Source of the DNA: Terriglobia bacterium
GTDB lineage: Bacteria; Acidobacteriota; Terriglobia; Bryobacterales; Bryobacteraceae
NCBI GenBank assembly: GCA_021325235.1
Contig: JAJPHN010000039.1
Span: 1 to 49,837, forward strand
Direction of reading: 5' to 3'
DNA: 49,837 bases
Position 1 is the stretch's first letter. The number at the start of each line of letters is the position of its first letter. The notes under the pieces were generated by a model, which was not told the origin of the DNA, searched no databases, and saw nothing but the letters and a program-made list of their open reading frames with translations. The translations under genes were made by a program, and so were the position numbers. Positions 41,637 to 49,837 of the stretch are shown piece by piece.

Positions 41637-44300
41637 CTATTGCTCGCGAAGCGTTATAGCCGGATCGATGTGGATGGCGCGAAGGGCCGGATGCCACACA
41701 GCAGCGAGGGCAACCGCGAGCATGAGCAAGAGCGCAGTGGCGTAGGTGAGCGGATCGCGCGGACTCACTCCATAGAGGACAAACGAGAGCAGACGCGCCG
41801 AAGCCAGCGTCAACAACGTGCCGGCTGTTACGCCTGCGCTGCAAAGAATGACGGTACGCTTGAGCACCGCCGAGAGTACTTGATGCGGATTGGCGCCGAG
41901 TGCCATACGAATGCCGATTTCACGCGAGCGCCGGGAGACGGCATACGCCATTAATGCGAAAAGGCCGGTGGCGGAGAGAAGCATGGCGAAGATTCCGAAG
42001 CTGCCAAGCACGATCGCGGCCGCACGCGCAGGGAAAAGCTGGAGCGAGAGCTGATCTTTCAAGCTACCGACGTTCGAGAAGCTGAGATCCGGATTGAGAT
42101 CGAGAGCGGCTTTTTGTAACAGCGGAACGGCGGCGGATACAGCGAGATGCGTACGGGCGACCAGTGTGGTCCAGCCAGTGCCGGTTTGCGCGATCGGCAG
42201 GAAAACAGCGGGATGTGGATCTTCACCCAGGTATTCATATTTTCCGGTCTCCACTACGCCGACGATCTCGAATCCTTTATCTGCGGGGTTGTCGCTCAGG
42301 CGTACATGGCGGCCCAGGGGATCCTCGTTCTGAAACAACGCTCGGGCTAATGCTTCATTCACGAGGCCCATTGGCGGTGCATGTTCGTTATCGTGCTCGT
42401 TCAGATCGCGGCCGCTGAGAAGTTTTGTGCCGGCGGCGCGAAGATAGCCGGGAGAAATCGTATAGATGGTCGCGCCCTGCCGTTCAGCAGGCGGCGGCAC
42501 GGGACGGTCTGCGCGCGAGATGATGCTGTTATTGCCGTGATCGACGCGCAAGGGCATATTGTCGATGATTCCTGCCGCTTCGATCCCCGGAATCGCAGCC
42601 GCCTTCTGGAGTAGCGCTGCATCCAATCGACGACTGAGCGCAGGTGTGTAATCTTTGGAGCGCTGCTCAAAAGACAGCGTGACCACATTTTCGGGATTGA
42701 AGCCCAGATTGAGCGAGAGCGCGTGCCGCAAACTGCGCACCACCAGTACGGAAGAAACGACGAGTACGACCGAAAGCGCGATCTGGCCGGCGACCAGCAG
42801 ATCTCGCATGTTCAAACGCCGGAAACGTCCGGGCAGCGCAGCCTCTCGCAGGCCCGCAATGACGCTGGCTCGCAGGGAATGGAGAGCGGGAGCAAGGCCG
42901 AACAGCAGAACCGCCAGGCAGGCAAGTCCAAGCGTGTAGAAGAGGACCGCCATGTCAGGCTGCAGCGAGTGATTGAACGGAAGGTCGATGCCGAATCCCA
43001 GCGAGCTGAACCAGCGGCAGGCGATAAAGGCAAGTGCGAACCCGACCGCACCTGCCGAGAGTCCGAGCAGCGCGCTTTCTACGAGGAATTGCCGTAGCAA
43101 CTGGCGTCGGCCCGCACCGAGCGCAAGACGGATGGCCACTTCCCGGCCGCGATCCGAGGCGCGCGCAAGCAACATGCCGGCCAGATTGACGCAGGCCAAC
43201 AGAAGCGCGAGCGTAGCAATGATCGTGAGGACGATGCCGAAGCCGGTGATGGGGCTGCGCAATGCCTGCCCAACCAGTCCGGGCTTACTGAGGTGGAATT
43301 TCGCCCTGGCGTCGAACTGATTCGGGTATGCGTGCGCGATCTGTTGCGCAATGCGATCAAGATCCGCCTCCGCTTGCGGGCGCGAAACTCCCGGCTTCAA
43401 ACGGCCCAATACCCAGATATCGCCTGCCATGCGCTGATGCAGCCAGTCGCTGCCGGGCTCCGCTTCGAGTTCCATCGACATCGGGATCCAGAATTCAGCA
43501 TTGAAGAGGAGTTCCGTGCCGCCAAACTCGGGCGGCGCGATGCCGATGATGGTGAACGGATAGCCGCTGATTTTTATCGTGCCGCCGACAGCACCGGGGT
43601 TGCTGGCGAAGTGCGTCTGCCAGTATCGGTAACTGAGCACGACCACCGGATGCGCATTAGGCTTGTCGTCGTCCGCCGGCCCGAAAAAGCGACCTGAGAA
43701 TGGATGCACGCCGAGCGTCTGAAAGTAGTTGCCCGACGCCTCGAAGCCCCAGCTAAGGAAATTTTCGCGGGAGCGCAGACTGAGATTCGCCTGGATAAAA
43801 CGGTGCGCCGCGAGACTCGAAAATACCTGATTGCGGTCGCGGAAATCGACGTAGTTTGGATACGACATGTTCGCCGACTCGCCCCAGTTGACCGCAACCA
43901 GCTGTTGCGGATTCATAACCGGCAGCGAGCGCAGCAGAATGTTTTCGACAAAAGTGAACACGGCGGTGTTGGCGCCGATTCCGAGCGCGAGAGTTGCAAT
44001 GGCCGATGCGGTAAACAAGGGCGTGCGGCGCAGCATGCGGAAGGCGTACCGGAAATCGCGCCCAGCCGTATCGAGGAGCCGTGTCGCGCGCGCGTCGCGG
44101 CATTCTTCCTGATACAGCGCCACCGGGCCGATGGATTTTCGCGCCGCTTCGCGCGCCTTATCCGGAGTCATGCCGGCGGCGATGTTCTGTTCTATTTCGC
44201 GCGCAAGATGATCTTCCAGCTCGGCGTGGAGCTCCGCTTCGAGAGACGTCCGCCGAAAGAGCGAGCGCAACAGCATTTTGAACCGATCGGGCCAGCGCAC
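41637..44300 (-). CDS. ADOP-type ABC transporter permease (MacB/FtsX-like)
   Basis: The 887-residue protein has the acidobacterial permease prefix region (about 1-85; SLFRRTSLEAELHAELEDHL, AARKSIGPVALYQEECRDAR). Two MacB-type periplasmic/permease modules follow: RMLRRTPLFTASAIATLALG with VFTFVENILLRSLPVMNP first, then an FtsX domain, another periplasmic domain and a final FtsX domain ending in IHIDPAITLREQ. Each half has four membrane helices. No ATPase gene is adjacent. The GTG at 44298-44300 has a strong AGGGGGG ribosome site nine bases upstream; the ATG at 44276 is an alternative. The padR stop is only 17 bases away, so both are expected on one transcript. Confidence 0.87.
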   Translation of the reverse strand: MRWPDRFKMLLRSLFRRTSLEAELHAELEDHLAREIEQNIAAGMTPDKAREAARKSIGPVALYQEECRDARATRLLDTAGRDFRYAFRMLRRTPLFTASAIATLALGIGANTAVFTFVENILLRSLPVMNPQQLVAVNWGESANMSYPNYVDFRDRNQVFSSLAAHRFIQANLSLRSRENFLSWGFEASGNYFQTLGVHPFSGRFFGPADDDKPNAHPVVVLSYRYWQTHFASNPGAVGGTIKISGYPFTIIGIAPPEFGGTELLFNAEFWIPMSMELEAEPGSDWLHQRMAGDIWVLGRLKPGVSRPQAEADLDRIAQQIAHAYPNQFDARAKFHLSKPGLVGQALRSPITGFGIVLTIIATLALLLACVNLAGMLLARASDRGREVAIRLALGAGRRQLLRQFLVESALLGLSAGAVGFALAFIACRWFSSLGFGIDLPFNHSLQPDMAVLFYTLGLACLAVLLFGLAPALHSLRASVIAGLREAALPGRFRRLNMRDLLVAGQIALSVVLVVSSVLVVRSLRHALSLNLGFNPENVVTLSFEQRSKDYTPALSRRLDAALLQKAAAIPGIEAAGIIDNMPLRVDHGNNSIISRADRPVPPPAERQGATIYTISPGYLRAAGTKLLSGRDLNEHDNEHAPPMGLVNEALARALFQNEDPLGRHVRLSDNPADKGFEIVGVVETGKYEYLGEDPHPAVFLPIAQTGTGWTTLVARTHLAVSAAVPLLQKAALDLNPDLSFSNVGSLKDQLSLQLFPARAAAIVLGSFGIFAMLLSATGLFALMAYAVSRRSREIGIRMALGANPHQVLSAVLKRTVILCSAGVTAGTLLTLASARLLSFVLYGVSPRDPLTYATALLLMLAVALAAVWHPALRAIHIDPAITLREQ

Positions 44301-44317
44301 GTCGAAAATCCCCCCTG

Positions 44318-44647
44318 TCACATCGCTTCGATAACCTGGCCGATGGCACCCGAGAGCCGCCGCCAGTTCTCCAGCTCCGATTTCAGCTGCCTGCGTCCGG
44401 CGGCCGTGAGCGAGTAGTATTTTGCGCGGCGATTGTTCTCCGATTCGCGCCATTCGGCTTTGATCCAGCCCTGATGCTCCAATCGGTGAAGCGCGGGATA
44501 CAGCGAGCCCTGCTGCACCTGCAGCACTTCATTTGAGATCTGCACAATGCGCTTGGCGATCGACCAACCGTTCATTGGTTCGAGCGAGATGGTTTTAAGG
44601 ATCAGTAAGTCGAGCGTGCCCTGCAGCAGATCGGTCGGTTTTCCCAT
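44318..44647 (-). CDS. PadR-family transcriptional regulator
   Basis: The 109-residue protein starts with GTLDLLILKTISLEPMNGWS, the typical PadR winged-helix entry, and has the recognition region QGSLYPALHRLEHQGWIKAE and the wing NRRAKYYSLTAAGRRQL. The C-terminal helix (RQLKSELENWRRLSGAIGQV) makes the dimer. It lies between two large permeases and directly beside a 20-base inverted repeat that overlaps its promoter. It probably represses itself and the permeases; the inducer is unknown. Such PadR genes routinely accompany ADOP permeases. Confidence 0.93.
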   Translation of the reverse strand: MGKPTDLLQGTLDLLILKTISLEPMNGWSIAKRIVQISNEVLQVQQGSLYPALHRLEHQGWIKAEWRESENNRRAKYYSLTAAGRRQLKSELENWRRLSGAIGQVIEAM

Positions 44648-44660
44648 AAGCGAGTGGGAT

Positions 44661-44712
44661 CTCCTCTCGACTATCTACAATACAGCAGAACTTTGTAGAT
44701 AGTCAAGAGGAG
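44661..44712. promoter_or_regulatory. long inverted repeat with padR promoter, probable PadR operator
   Basis: The left arm 44661-44680 (CTCCTCTCGACTATCTACAA) and right arm 44693-44712 match in 19 of 20 positions, separated by 12 bases. On the minus strand it contains -35 TTGACT (44701-44706) and -10 TATTGT (44677-44682) with an 18-base spacer. A regulator bound across it would block padR and could affect the divergent permease. PadR operators are commonly inverted repeats like this. Confidence 0.75.
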
Positions 44713-44746
44713 CGTCGTGGAACCCGCATAATACGCTGGAACTATC

Positions 44747-47194
44747 ATGCTGCAGGATCTTCGTTTCGGCTTGCGGCTGCTGGAGCGAAGTCCGATTTTC
44801 ACCGCGACCGCTATTCTGCTGCTGGCGCTCGGCATTGGCGCGACGACCGCGATCTTCAGCCTGGTGAACGCGCTGCTGCTACGGCCGCTGCCCGTCCGGC
44901 ATCCCGAGAACCTGGTGCGGCTGGTCGAGGTACATCCGAATAACTTTTTGACCTGGGACCTGCCTTACCGGGTTTGTGAGCGTGCTCGAGATCAGGATCC
45001 GGATCTGGCTGAGGTTCTGTGCCAGGGCGAGGCCGATCTCGCATTTGCATTGGGCGATCGGAGCGGGCGGGCGCGTGTGCATCTCGTGTCTGCGAATTTC
45101 TTCTCATCGCTCGGAGTGAGCGCTGCCTTGGGCCGCGTTCTGAACGCTGACGACGAGCGTACGAGAGCGCCGGTGGCTGTGCTTAGTTATGGCTTCTGGC
45201 GACGCGAATTTACCGCCGATGGCAGCGTGGTCGGCAAGAGCATCCGGGTGGGCGGCCACGTGCTGACCATTGTGGGTATTTCGCCCGATTGGTTCAACGG
45301 CTTGAGTGCCGATACCAGTCCGGATCTGCGCGTACCGGCTTCGCTCGACCGATTGCTGCTCAGCGAGCAGACAGACGATCCACGTCCGCTCTTTGCGCAG
45401 ATTTTTGCACGCCTGCGGCCCGGCGTAACCGCTGAAGAAGCGAGCGCACGCGCCGACCGGCTGCTGCACCGGGTGTTCGATGAGGAGATGAACCGGCTGT
45501 ATCCGAAACAGAGAGGCAGCGGCGTAAGCCATTCCCGTTTGCGTCTCGAATCGATTACGAACGGCGTCTCCACGTTGCGAACTCAATTCTCTCGCGGCCT
45601 CGAACTCCTGATGGCCGGTGTGGCGCTGCTACTTTTGATGGCCTGCGCCAACGTAGCGGGGCTGTTGCTCGCGCGATCGGCTGCCCGCGCACCTGAGATG
45701 AGTATCCGGCGCGCGCTCGGCGCCAGCCCGGGACGGATCGCGCGCCAATTGCTGACCGAGGGCTTGCTGCTTGGGATGGCCGGAGGCATTATGGGCGTGC
45801 TGCTCACTTTTGCCGTACTCCCGTTGTTCGTACGCGCCTTGCCTCCGATCCGGGATCGAGCGGCGGTGCTGCAGCCGCTTGCGGTGCATGTCTCAGTCGA
45901 CGGGCGCGTGCTCGCATTTGCACTTGCGGCCACCGTAGTGTCGGCGATTCTGTTCACGCTTTCTCCCGCGCTCGGTTCCGCGCGAGTGGACACGCGTTCC
46001 GTAACGAGCCGCATGGCGGGGCGCAACCTGATCGTAGCGGGACAGGTAGCCATTTGCACAGTTATTCTGCTCTGTGCGGTACAGCTCGTACGTACGCTCG
46101 AACGAATGCAGCGGATGGATCCGGGCTTCAATCCGGACCGAGTCGTGACGTTCACACTCGATCCTTCTTTGCGGGGCTATAAACCGGATCAGGCGCGCGC
46201 TTTCAGTAAAGAACTGCTGGAACGCGTCAAACAGCTGCCGGGAGTTAAAGGCGCCGGTATGTCGTCCCGGCCTCTGATGCGCGGCACGGGTTTGAAGGCC
46301 ACGCTCGGAGCAGCCGGCCAGCATCTGAGCGCCGGCGATTTTCTGAACAGCAGTTTAAACAGCGTTACACCGGACTACTTCGAGGCGCTCGCCATTAAGT
46401 TGCTAGCAGGCCGTTCGTTCACCTGGTTCGATCGGTCGGCCAAGCCTCCGGGGCGCGCGATCGTAAATGAGACCTTCGCGCGGCATTTTTTTCCGGGAAA
46501 GAATCCGATTGGCGAGCGCTTCGGACCGCCGGGGCCATCTGGCGTGGCCGGTGGTCAGGATGAAATCATCGGGATTGTCAGCGATGCGAGATACCGGTCG
46601 CTGCGTGAGCCTGTTCCGCCTACCGCCTATAGCCCGGCGGTGGACGGCTTCGATTCCGATTTTATCCTTTACGTCAGGACGCCTCGAAATCCAGAAGCGA
46701 TGGAAGAGCCGGTACGAAAGCTGGTGCATTCGCTCGATCCGGCGATGCCGCTGATCGAAGTGCATACACTCAAAGCGGAAATAGAAGCTTCGCTCTGGCA
46801 GGAGCGGCTGCTGGCTGTACTCGCCTCGGTTTTCGCTTTGCTGGCGGCGCTGCTCGCGGCTATCGGGCTTTACGGAACGCTTGATTACGCGGTACGTTCG
46901 CGAACACGCGAGATCGGGGTCCGCATGGCAGTCGGTGCCGGTTCGGCGCGTATTGCCGGCCTGTTCTCGCGAGGCGCGGCGCGCATTGTTGTCTCGGGTC
47001 TGGCACTCGGATTGGGCTTGTATGCGCTGATCGCCTCGAGCCTGCGCAGGTTTCTGTACGAGCTACGGCCCTGGGACACAATTGCGCTGGTGGTCACTGC
47101 TCTGTTTGTCTTCTGGATCGCGCTTGCGGCGGTCGCCCCAGCCATTCTGCGCGCCGTGTATCTTGATCCGGCCGAGGCGCTGCGGCGCGAATAA
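44747..47194 (+). CDS. ADOP-type ABC transporter permease (MacB/FtsX-like), second copy
   Basis: The 815-residue protein starts directly with [20 protein letters not shown] and lacks the prefix region seen in the copy on the other side. The first module has [18 protein letters not shown]-like [20 protein letters not shown] and an FtsX core with [20 protein letters not shown]. The second module ends [20 protein letters not shown] and [12 protein letters not shown]. Eight membrane helices are expected. It is divergent from padR and probably controlled by the shared inverted repeat. No ATPase gene is adjacent; the exported substrate is unknown. No good ribosome site precedes the ATG. Confidence 0.88.
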   Translation: MLQDLRFGLRLLERSPIFTATAILLLALGIGATTAIFSLVNALLLRPLPVRHPENLVRLVEVHPNNFLTWDLPYRVCERARDQDPDLAEVLCQGEADLAFALGDRSGRARVHLVSANFFSSLGVSAALGRVLNADDERTRAPVAVLSYGFWRREFTADGSVVGKSIRVGGHVLTIVGISPDWFNGLSADTSPDLRVPASLDRLLLSEQTDDPRPLFAQIFARLRPGVTAEEASARADRLLHRVFDEEMNRLYPKQRGSGVSHSRLRLESITNGVSTLRTQFSRGLELLMAGVALLLLMACANVAGLLLARSAARAPEMSIRRALGASPGRIARQLLTEGLLLGMAGGIMGVLLTFAVLPLFVRALPPIRDRAAVLQPLAVHVSVDGRVLAFALAATVVSAILFTLSPALGSARVDTRSVTSRMAGRNLIVAGQVAICTVILLCAVQLVRTLERMQRMDPGFNPDRVVTFTLDPSLRGYKPDQARAFSKELLERVKQLPGVKGAGMSSRPLMRGTGLKATLGAAGQHLSAGDFLNSSLNSVTPDYFEALAIKLLAGRSFTWFDRSAKPPGRAIVNETFARHFFPGKNPIGERFGPPGPSGVAGGQDEIIGIVSDARYRSLREPVPPTAYSPAVDGFDSDFILYVRTPRNPEAMEEPVRKLVHSLDPAMPLIEVHTLKAEIEASLWQERLLAVLASVFALLAALLAAIGLYGTLDYAVRSRTREIGVRMAVGAGSARIAGLFSRGAARIVVSGLALGLGLYALIASSLRRFLYELRPWDTIALVVTALFVFWIALAAVAPAILRAVYLDPAEALRRE

Positions 47195-48223
47195 TCAACG
47201 CGGCCTTTGCGCTAAGTCAATTCGTATGTTCATCCCGCCAATGCGCTTGTCGGCCGCTCCGTAATAGCCGAAGAGCTGAAGACCGCGGCTCTCGGTTCTC
47301 GATTGCGGTACAGCGCCTTCGAGGAAAATCACATTGGGCACATTTCCGTTGATCTCCCACGGCAATTTTGGCGCGATGAAGGGTTTCGAGGCGCGCGCGG
47401 CAACCCTGGCCGGATCTTTGCGATCGAACAGCACCCAGCCGGGGCGATAGACTAACCGCTCGTCGGCCCCATTGTAGAGCAACAGAATGCCTCGATCGGT
47501 GTAAAACGGCGGCGGACCGGGCTCCATAACGCGCGAATCAAAAGCATCGGGATGCCGTTCGAGCACCGGCTGAGACGTTGCGTCCGACCAATGCAGCAAA
47601 TCGGCCGACGAGGCCACGCCCATGTAGTCGCGCGGTTTGCCATCGGAGTCGGTACGCGTGCCGAGATAATACATCCACCATTTGCCCGCGATCTTGCGAT
47701 CGAGAATCGCGCCCGATTTTGTCCACTGCGTATTCCACGTGCCTTTGTATGCGGGCAGGATCACTCCTTTGCGCGTCCAATGGCGCAAGTCGTTCGAGGT
47801 TGCAAGACAGAGTTGAGCAGCATGCAGATCGTAGCCGGTGTAGGTGAGATAGTACGTGCGGTCGATGCGTACAACTCGCGGATCCTCCAATCCCCCGCCC
47901 TGCTCGTAGTTCGCCTCCGGGGAGAGAACGGGTTCCGGGCGAACCGAGAAATGAACGCCGTCGGTACTCTCGGCATAGCCGATGCGCGAAGTGTGGTTCC
48001 GATCCTGAGCGCGAAACAGCAGCACGATCTTGTTCTCAACACGAATCGCGGCGGGATTGAAGAGGCCAAGTTCGGCCCAGCTGCTGTTTGGCTCGAGCAA
48101 AGGCTTTTCAGAAAGGCGTTCGGCCGAGACCGTGACGACTTGGGCCGCGAACGCTGAGACCAGCAGAGCGCAGAGAACTCCGGAGGCAATGGCAAGCGTG
48201 CGTTTTCGTATTTTGCCGAACAT
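47195..48223 (-). CDS. exported GH130-like five-bladed propeller protein
   Basis: The 342-residue protein has an N-terminal signal or anchor (TLAIASGVLCALLVSAFAAQ), then a five-bladed propeller resembling glycoside phosphorylase family 130 and GH43-like proteins. Visible are ELGLFNPAAIRVENKIVLLF, IGYAESTDGVHF, GGGLEDPRVVRIDRTYYLTY, LATSNDLRHWTRKG, and KSGAILDRKIAGKWWMYYLG. GLEDPRV holds the conserved substrate/acid positions of this fold. GH130 proteins mostly act on mannosides; export would be unusual for a phosphorylase, so a hydrolase or binding role is possible. Its stop is next to the second permease's stop, tail to tail. Confidence 0.8.
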   Translation of the reverse strand: MFGKIRKRTLAIASGVLCALLVSAFAAQVVTVSAERLSEKPLLEPNSSWAELGLFNPAAIRVENKIVLLFRAQDRNHTSRIGYAESTDGVHFSVRPEPVLSPEANYEQGGGLEDPRVVRIDRTYYLTYTGYDLHAAQLCLATSNDLRHWTRKGVILPAYKGTWNTQWTKSGAILDRKIAGKWWMYYLGTRTDSDGKPRDYMGVASSADLLHWSDATSQPVLERHPDAFDSRVMEPGPPPFYTDRGILLLYNGADERLVYRPGWVLFDRKDPARVAARASKPFIAPKLPWEINGNVPNVIFLEGAVPQSRTESRGLQLFGYYGAADKRIGGMNIRIDLAQRPR

Positions 48224-48376
48224 CCCAACAAGGGGTATATCACGATCGTGTGAAAGGTGTGTTCTGGCCCATTTTGAGGAGTCTTTTTGAACAATGCGGC
48301 TGGTACGCCTGGCCCTGCCAAGCTATTGCCGCGAGTTGCCGCCCTACCGTATCATGAAGCGAATCACTCGCCTACG

Positions 48377-49837
48377 ATGAACCCAAGTTATTTACGGATT
48401 GGTGACGAACTGTTAAGCGATGCGCTGCTCGACAGCGTGGTTGTTACGCAGGCGCTCAACCGGCACTGGTGGCTCGAGGTGGAATGCCGGCAAACGCAGG
48501 ACCAGCGCCTGCGATTTGAGAGTTTTCTGGGCAAGCCGTGCACGCTGTTCACCTACGATCAGAACGGCGCCGAAGTGGTGACCTTCCAAGGTTTCGTGCT
48601 GAAATCGCAGCTCGAATACAAGGTCTACGGCAACTATGGCGGGAAGATCGTGGCGGTATCGGATTCCTACAAGCTGGATTTAACTCCGCGGCTGGCCTGC
48701 TACACCACAAACGCGCTGAATACGCTTGCTTCACAGGTCTGCGGCTGGACGGGTGTTTCGGCCAAGGTGCAGGCCAGCCGGCAAACGCCGCCCAAACAGT
48801 ACGTTCAGTGGGGCGAAACGGATTTCGCGTTTCTGCACCGGGTGGCGGATGATCATGGCGCCTGGCTTCGTCCAGTGAGCGGTGGCTTGGAGATTTTCGA
48901 CCAGTTTCAGGCGGGCGTAGGGCTTTCCTTTAAGGACGAATTTGGGCTACTCACGTTCGATGTGAGCGGTGAACTTGGGCAGCCGTCGTTCAACGGCGCG
49001 CATTACGATGCGCGGCCCATGCAGAGCCAGACGTATACGCAGGTTGCGCAGCAGCCCGGGTTCACGGGTGCGAGCGGGCCGCTGGTTTCTTCGGTGCTCA
49101 GTCAGTCGCAATCGGTCCTGCCGCCGGGATATCTGTATGAGCGCAATCGCGTGCCAGCGCTCGCCGATTACGAGCAGCGGCTGAAATTCGAGAGCGCGCG
49201 TGCGCTCGGCTCAAAGATCGTGGCTCACGGAATTAGCCGGGAACTGCGCGTCAAAGCGGGCAATCAGGTTTCGATCAGCGGTCCGATCGATGCGGAAGGG
49301 AGCTACGGTGTCACGCGCGCGGTGCATCGCTGGACGAAGCAGGGCTACGAAAACGAATTCTGGTGCACGCCCTGGACGAGCTGGATCGATCCGGAGGCGC
49401 CGAGCCCGCGTAAGTGGTATGGCGTGGTGCCGGCACGCGTGGTCGAGCACAGCGACGCGGCCAGCATGAATCGCTATCGCATTCGCTTCTACTGGCAGGA
49501 GCAGGGCGAGCCGATGCTGTGGGCGCGCATGATGACGCCGCATGCCGGCCAGAACCGCGGATTCTTCTTTCAGCCGGAAGTGGGCGATGAAGTCGTGGTG
49601 GCGTTCGAGGATGGCGATCCCGAGCGGCCCATCATTCTCGGCTGCGTGTGGAACGGAGTAGATACGGCGCCGAGCGAGGATTTCTGGGGCGGTGAATATG
49701 CGCCGAATGACGTCAAGCGCATTATCACCAAGAGCGGCAACCGGATTCAGATCGTGGATAAGCCGGGGAAGCAGTCGATATCGCTGGCCACGCCGAATCA
49801 TCTCAAGATTTCGCTGTTTGAGAATGCGAATGAGACC
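48377..49837 (+). CDS. VgrG-like spike protein, partial at the right edge
   Basis: The first 487 codons are open to the window end. The N-terminal part (about 1-220) resembles the VgrG/gp27-like hub: MNPSYLRIGDELLSDALLDS, and the YVQWGETDFAFLHRVADDHG motif typical of the second hub domain. After a Gly/Ser/Gln-rich linker, a second hub-like section follows. A gp5-type OB domain then appears with NRYRIRFYWQEQGEPMLWAR, FFFQPEVGDEVVVAFEDGDP and ERPIILGCVWNG. The beta-helix spike begins (KSGNRIQIVDKPGKQSISLA) and runs off the edge. Such proteins cap type VI secretion or other contractile injection machines. Upstream the 153-base gap holds no clear promoter or ribosome site. Confidence 0.85.
   Translation, partial: MNPSYLRIGDELLSDALLDSVVVTQALNRHWWLEVECRQTQDQRLRFESFLGKPCTLFTYDQNGAEVVTFQGFVLKSQLEYKVYGNYGGKIVAVSDSYKLDLTPRLACYTTNALNTLASQVCGWTGVSAKVQASRQTPPKQYVQWGETDFAFLHRVADDHGAWLRPVSGGLEIFDQFQAGVGLSFKDEFGLLTFDVSGELGQPSFNGAHYDARPMQSQTYTQVAQQPGFTGASGPLVSSVLSQSQSVLPPGYLYERNRVPALADYEQRLKFESARALGSKIVAHGISRELRVKAGNQVSISGPIDAEGSYGVTRAVHRWTKQGYENEFWCTPWTSWIDPEAPSPRKWYGVVPARVVEHSDAASMNRYRIRFYWQEQGEPMLWARMMTPHAGQNRGFFFQPEVGDEVVVAFEDGDPERPIILGCVWNGVDTAPSEDFWGGEYAPNDVKRIITKSGNRIQIVDKPGKQSISLATPNHLKISLFENANET

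Noticed and set aside
48302-48330. Possible sigma-54 promoter before the VgrG-like gene
   Set aside because: TGGTACG resembles a -24 element but the required GC at the -12 distance is absent.
1-49837. Selenoprotein genes with in-frame TGA to match the tRNA-Sec
   Set aside because: None of the recognised genes stops at a TGA followed by a conserved continuation; no candidate was found by eye.
1-49837. CRISPR array, insertion sequence, prophage integrase or defence island
   Set aside because: No regularly spaced repeats, transposase, integrase or recognisable defence genes were seen.

Overview
The window looks like chromosomal DNA of an Acidobacteriota member, most likely of the Bryobacterales/Solibacter type. 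This is inferred from the gene families, not from a marker-gene search. The supporting families are two large MacB/FtsX-type permeases of the acidobacterial 'duplicated orphan permease' kind with a PadR regulator, an Oar-like TonB-dependent receptor with a carboxypeptidase-regulatory-like N-terminus, an exported PQQ dehydrogenase beside a ThuA-like protein, and a small protein with the STGPRTAEGKAR signature. Base composition is GC-rich, and many genes use GTG or TTG starts.

Layout. 1-5.2 kb: a conserved unknown protein, a TrmB-type regulator, then a MoxR/Mg-chelatase-like AAA+ ATPase with its VWA partner and a STAS-like protein. 5.2-14.1 kb: a minus-strand run in the order ThuA-like, PQQ/cytochrome c dehydrogenase, TonB-dependent receptor, GalT, TPR protein, with 4-31 bp between genes. 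It reads as an exported sugar or polyol oxidation and uptake operon. 14.2-20.2 kb: a GAF protein and a 1,816-residue hybrid sensor kinase. 20.3-20.8 kb: the RNase P RNA gene, carrying two identical hairpin repeats in its P16/P17 arm. 20.9-23.3 kb: a methyltransferase and a DEAD-box helicase on the minus strand. 23.6-34.4 kb: a long plus-strand housekeeping cluster (Trm112-like, GT9, MsbA-like ABC exporter, YicC, gmk, rpoZ, coaBC, type 4 UDG, tmk, holB-like, Hfq-like, rplU, rpmA, obgE). It runs directly into a selenocysteine tRNA gene whose first nine bases are the last codons of obgE. A tRNA-Leu(CAA) faces it 16 bp away. 34.7-38.0 kb: TonB, an M48 metalloprotease and an NTF2-like protein. 38.0-41.6 kb: metallo-hydrolase, lactonase-like propeller, small exported protein and DUF4159 protein. 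41.6-47.2 kb: two divergent permeases around padR, with a large inverted repeat between padR and the second permease. 47.2 kb to the end: an exported GH130-like protein and the first 487 codons of a VgrG-like spike protein cut by the window edge.

The most unusual items are the repeat-expanded RNase P RNA and the related repeat copies near 1.77 kb, the obgE/tRNA-Sec overlap, the divergent Hfq-like protein inside the housekeeping cluster, and the long palindrome controlling padR. I saw no complete novel defence or mobile system, no CRISPR array and no insertion sequence.
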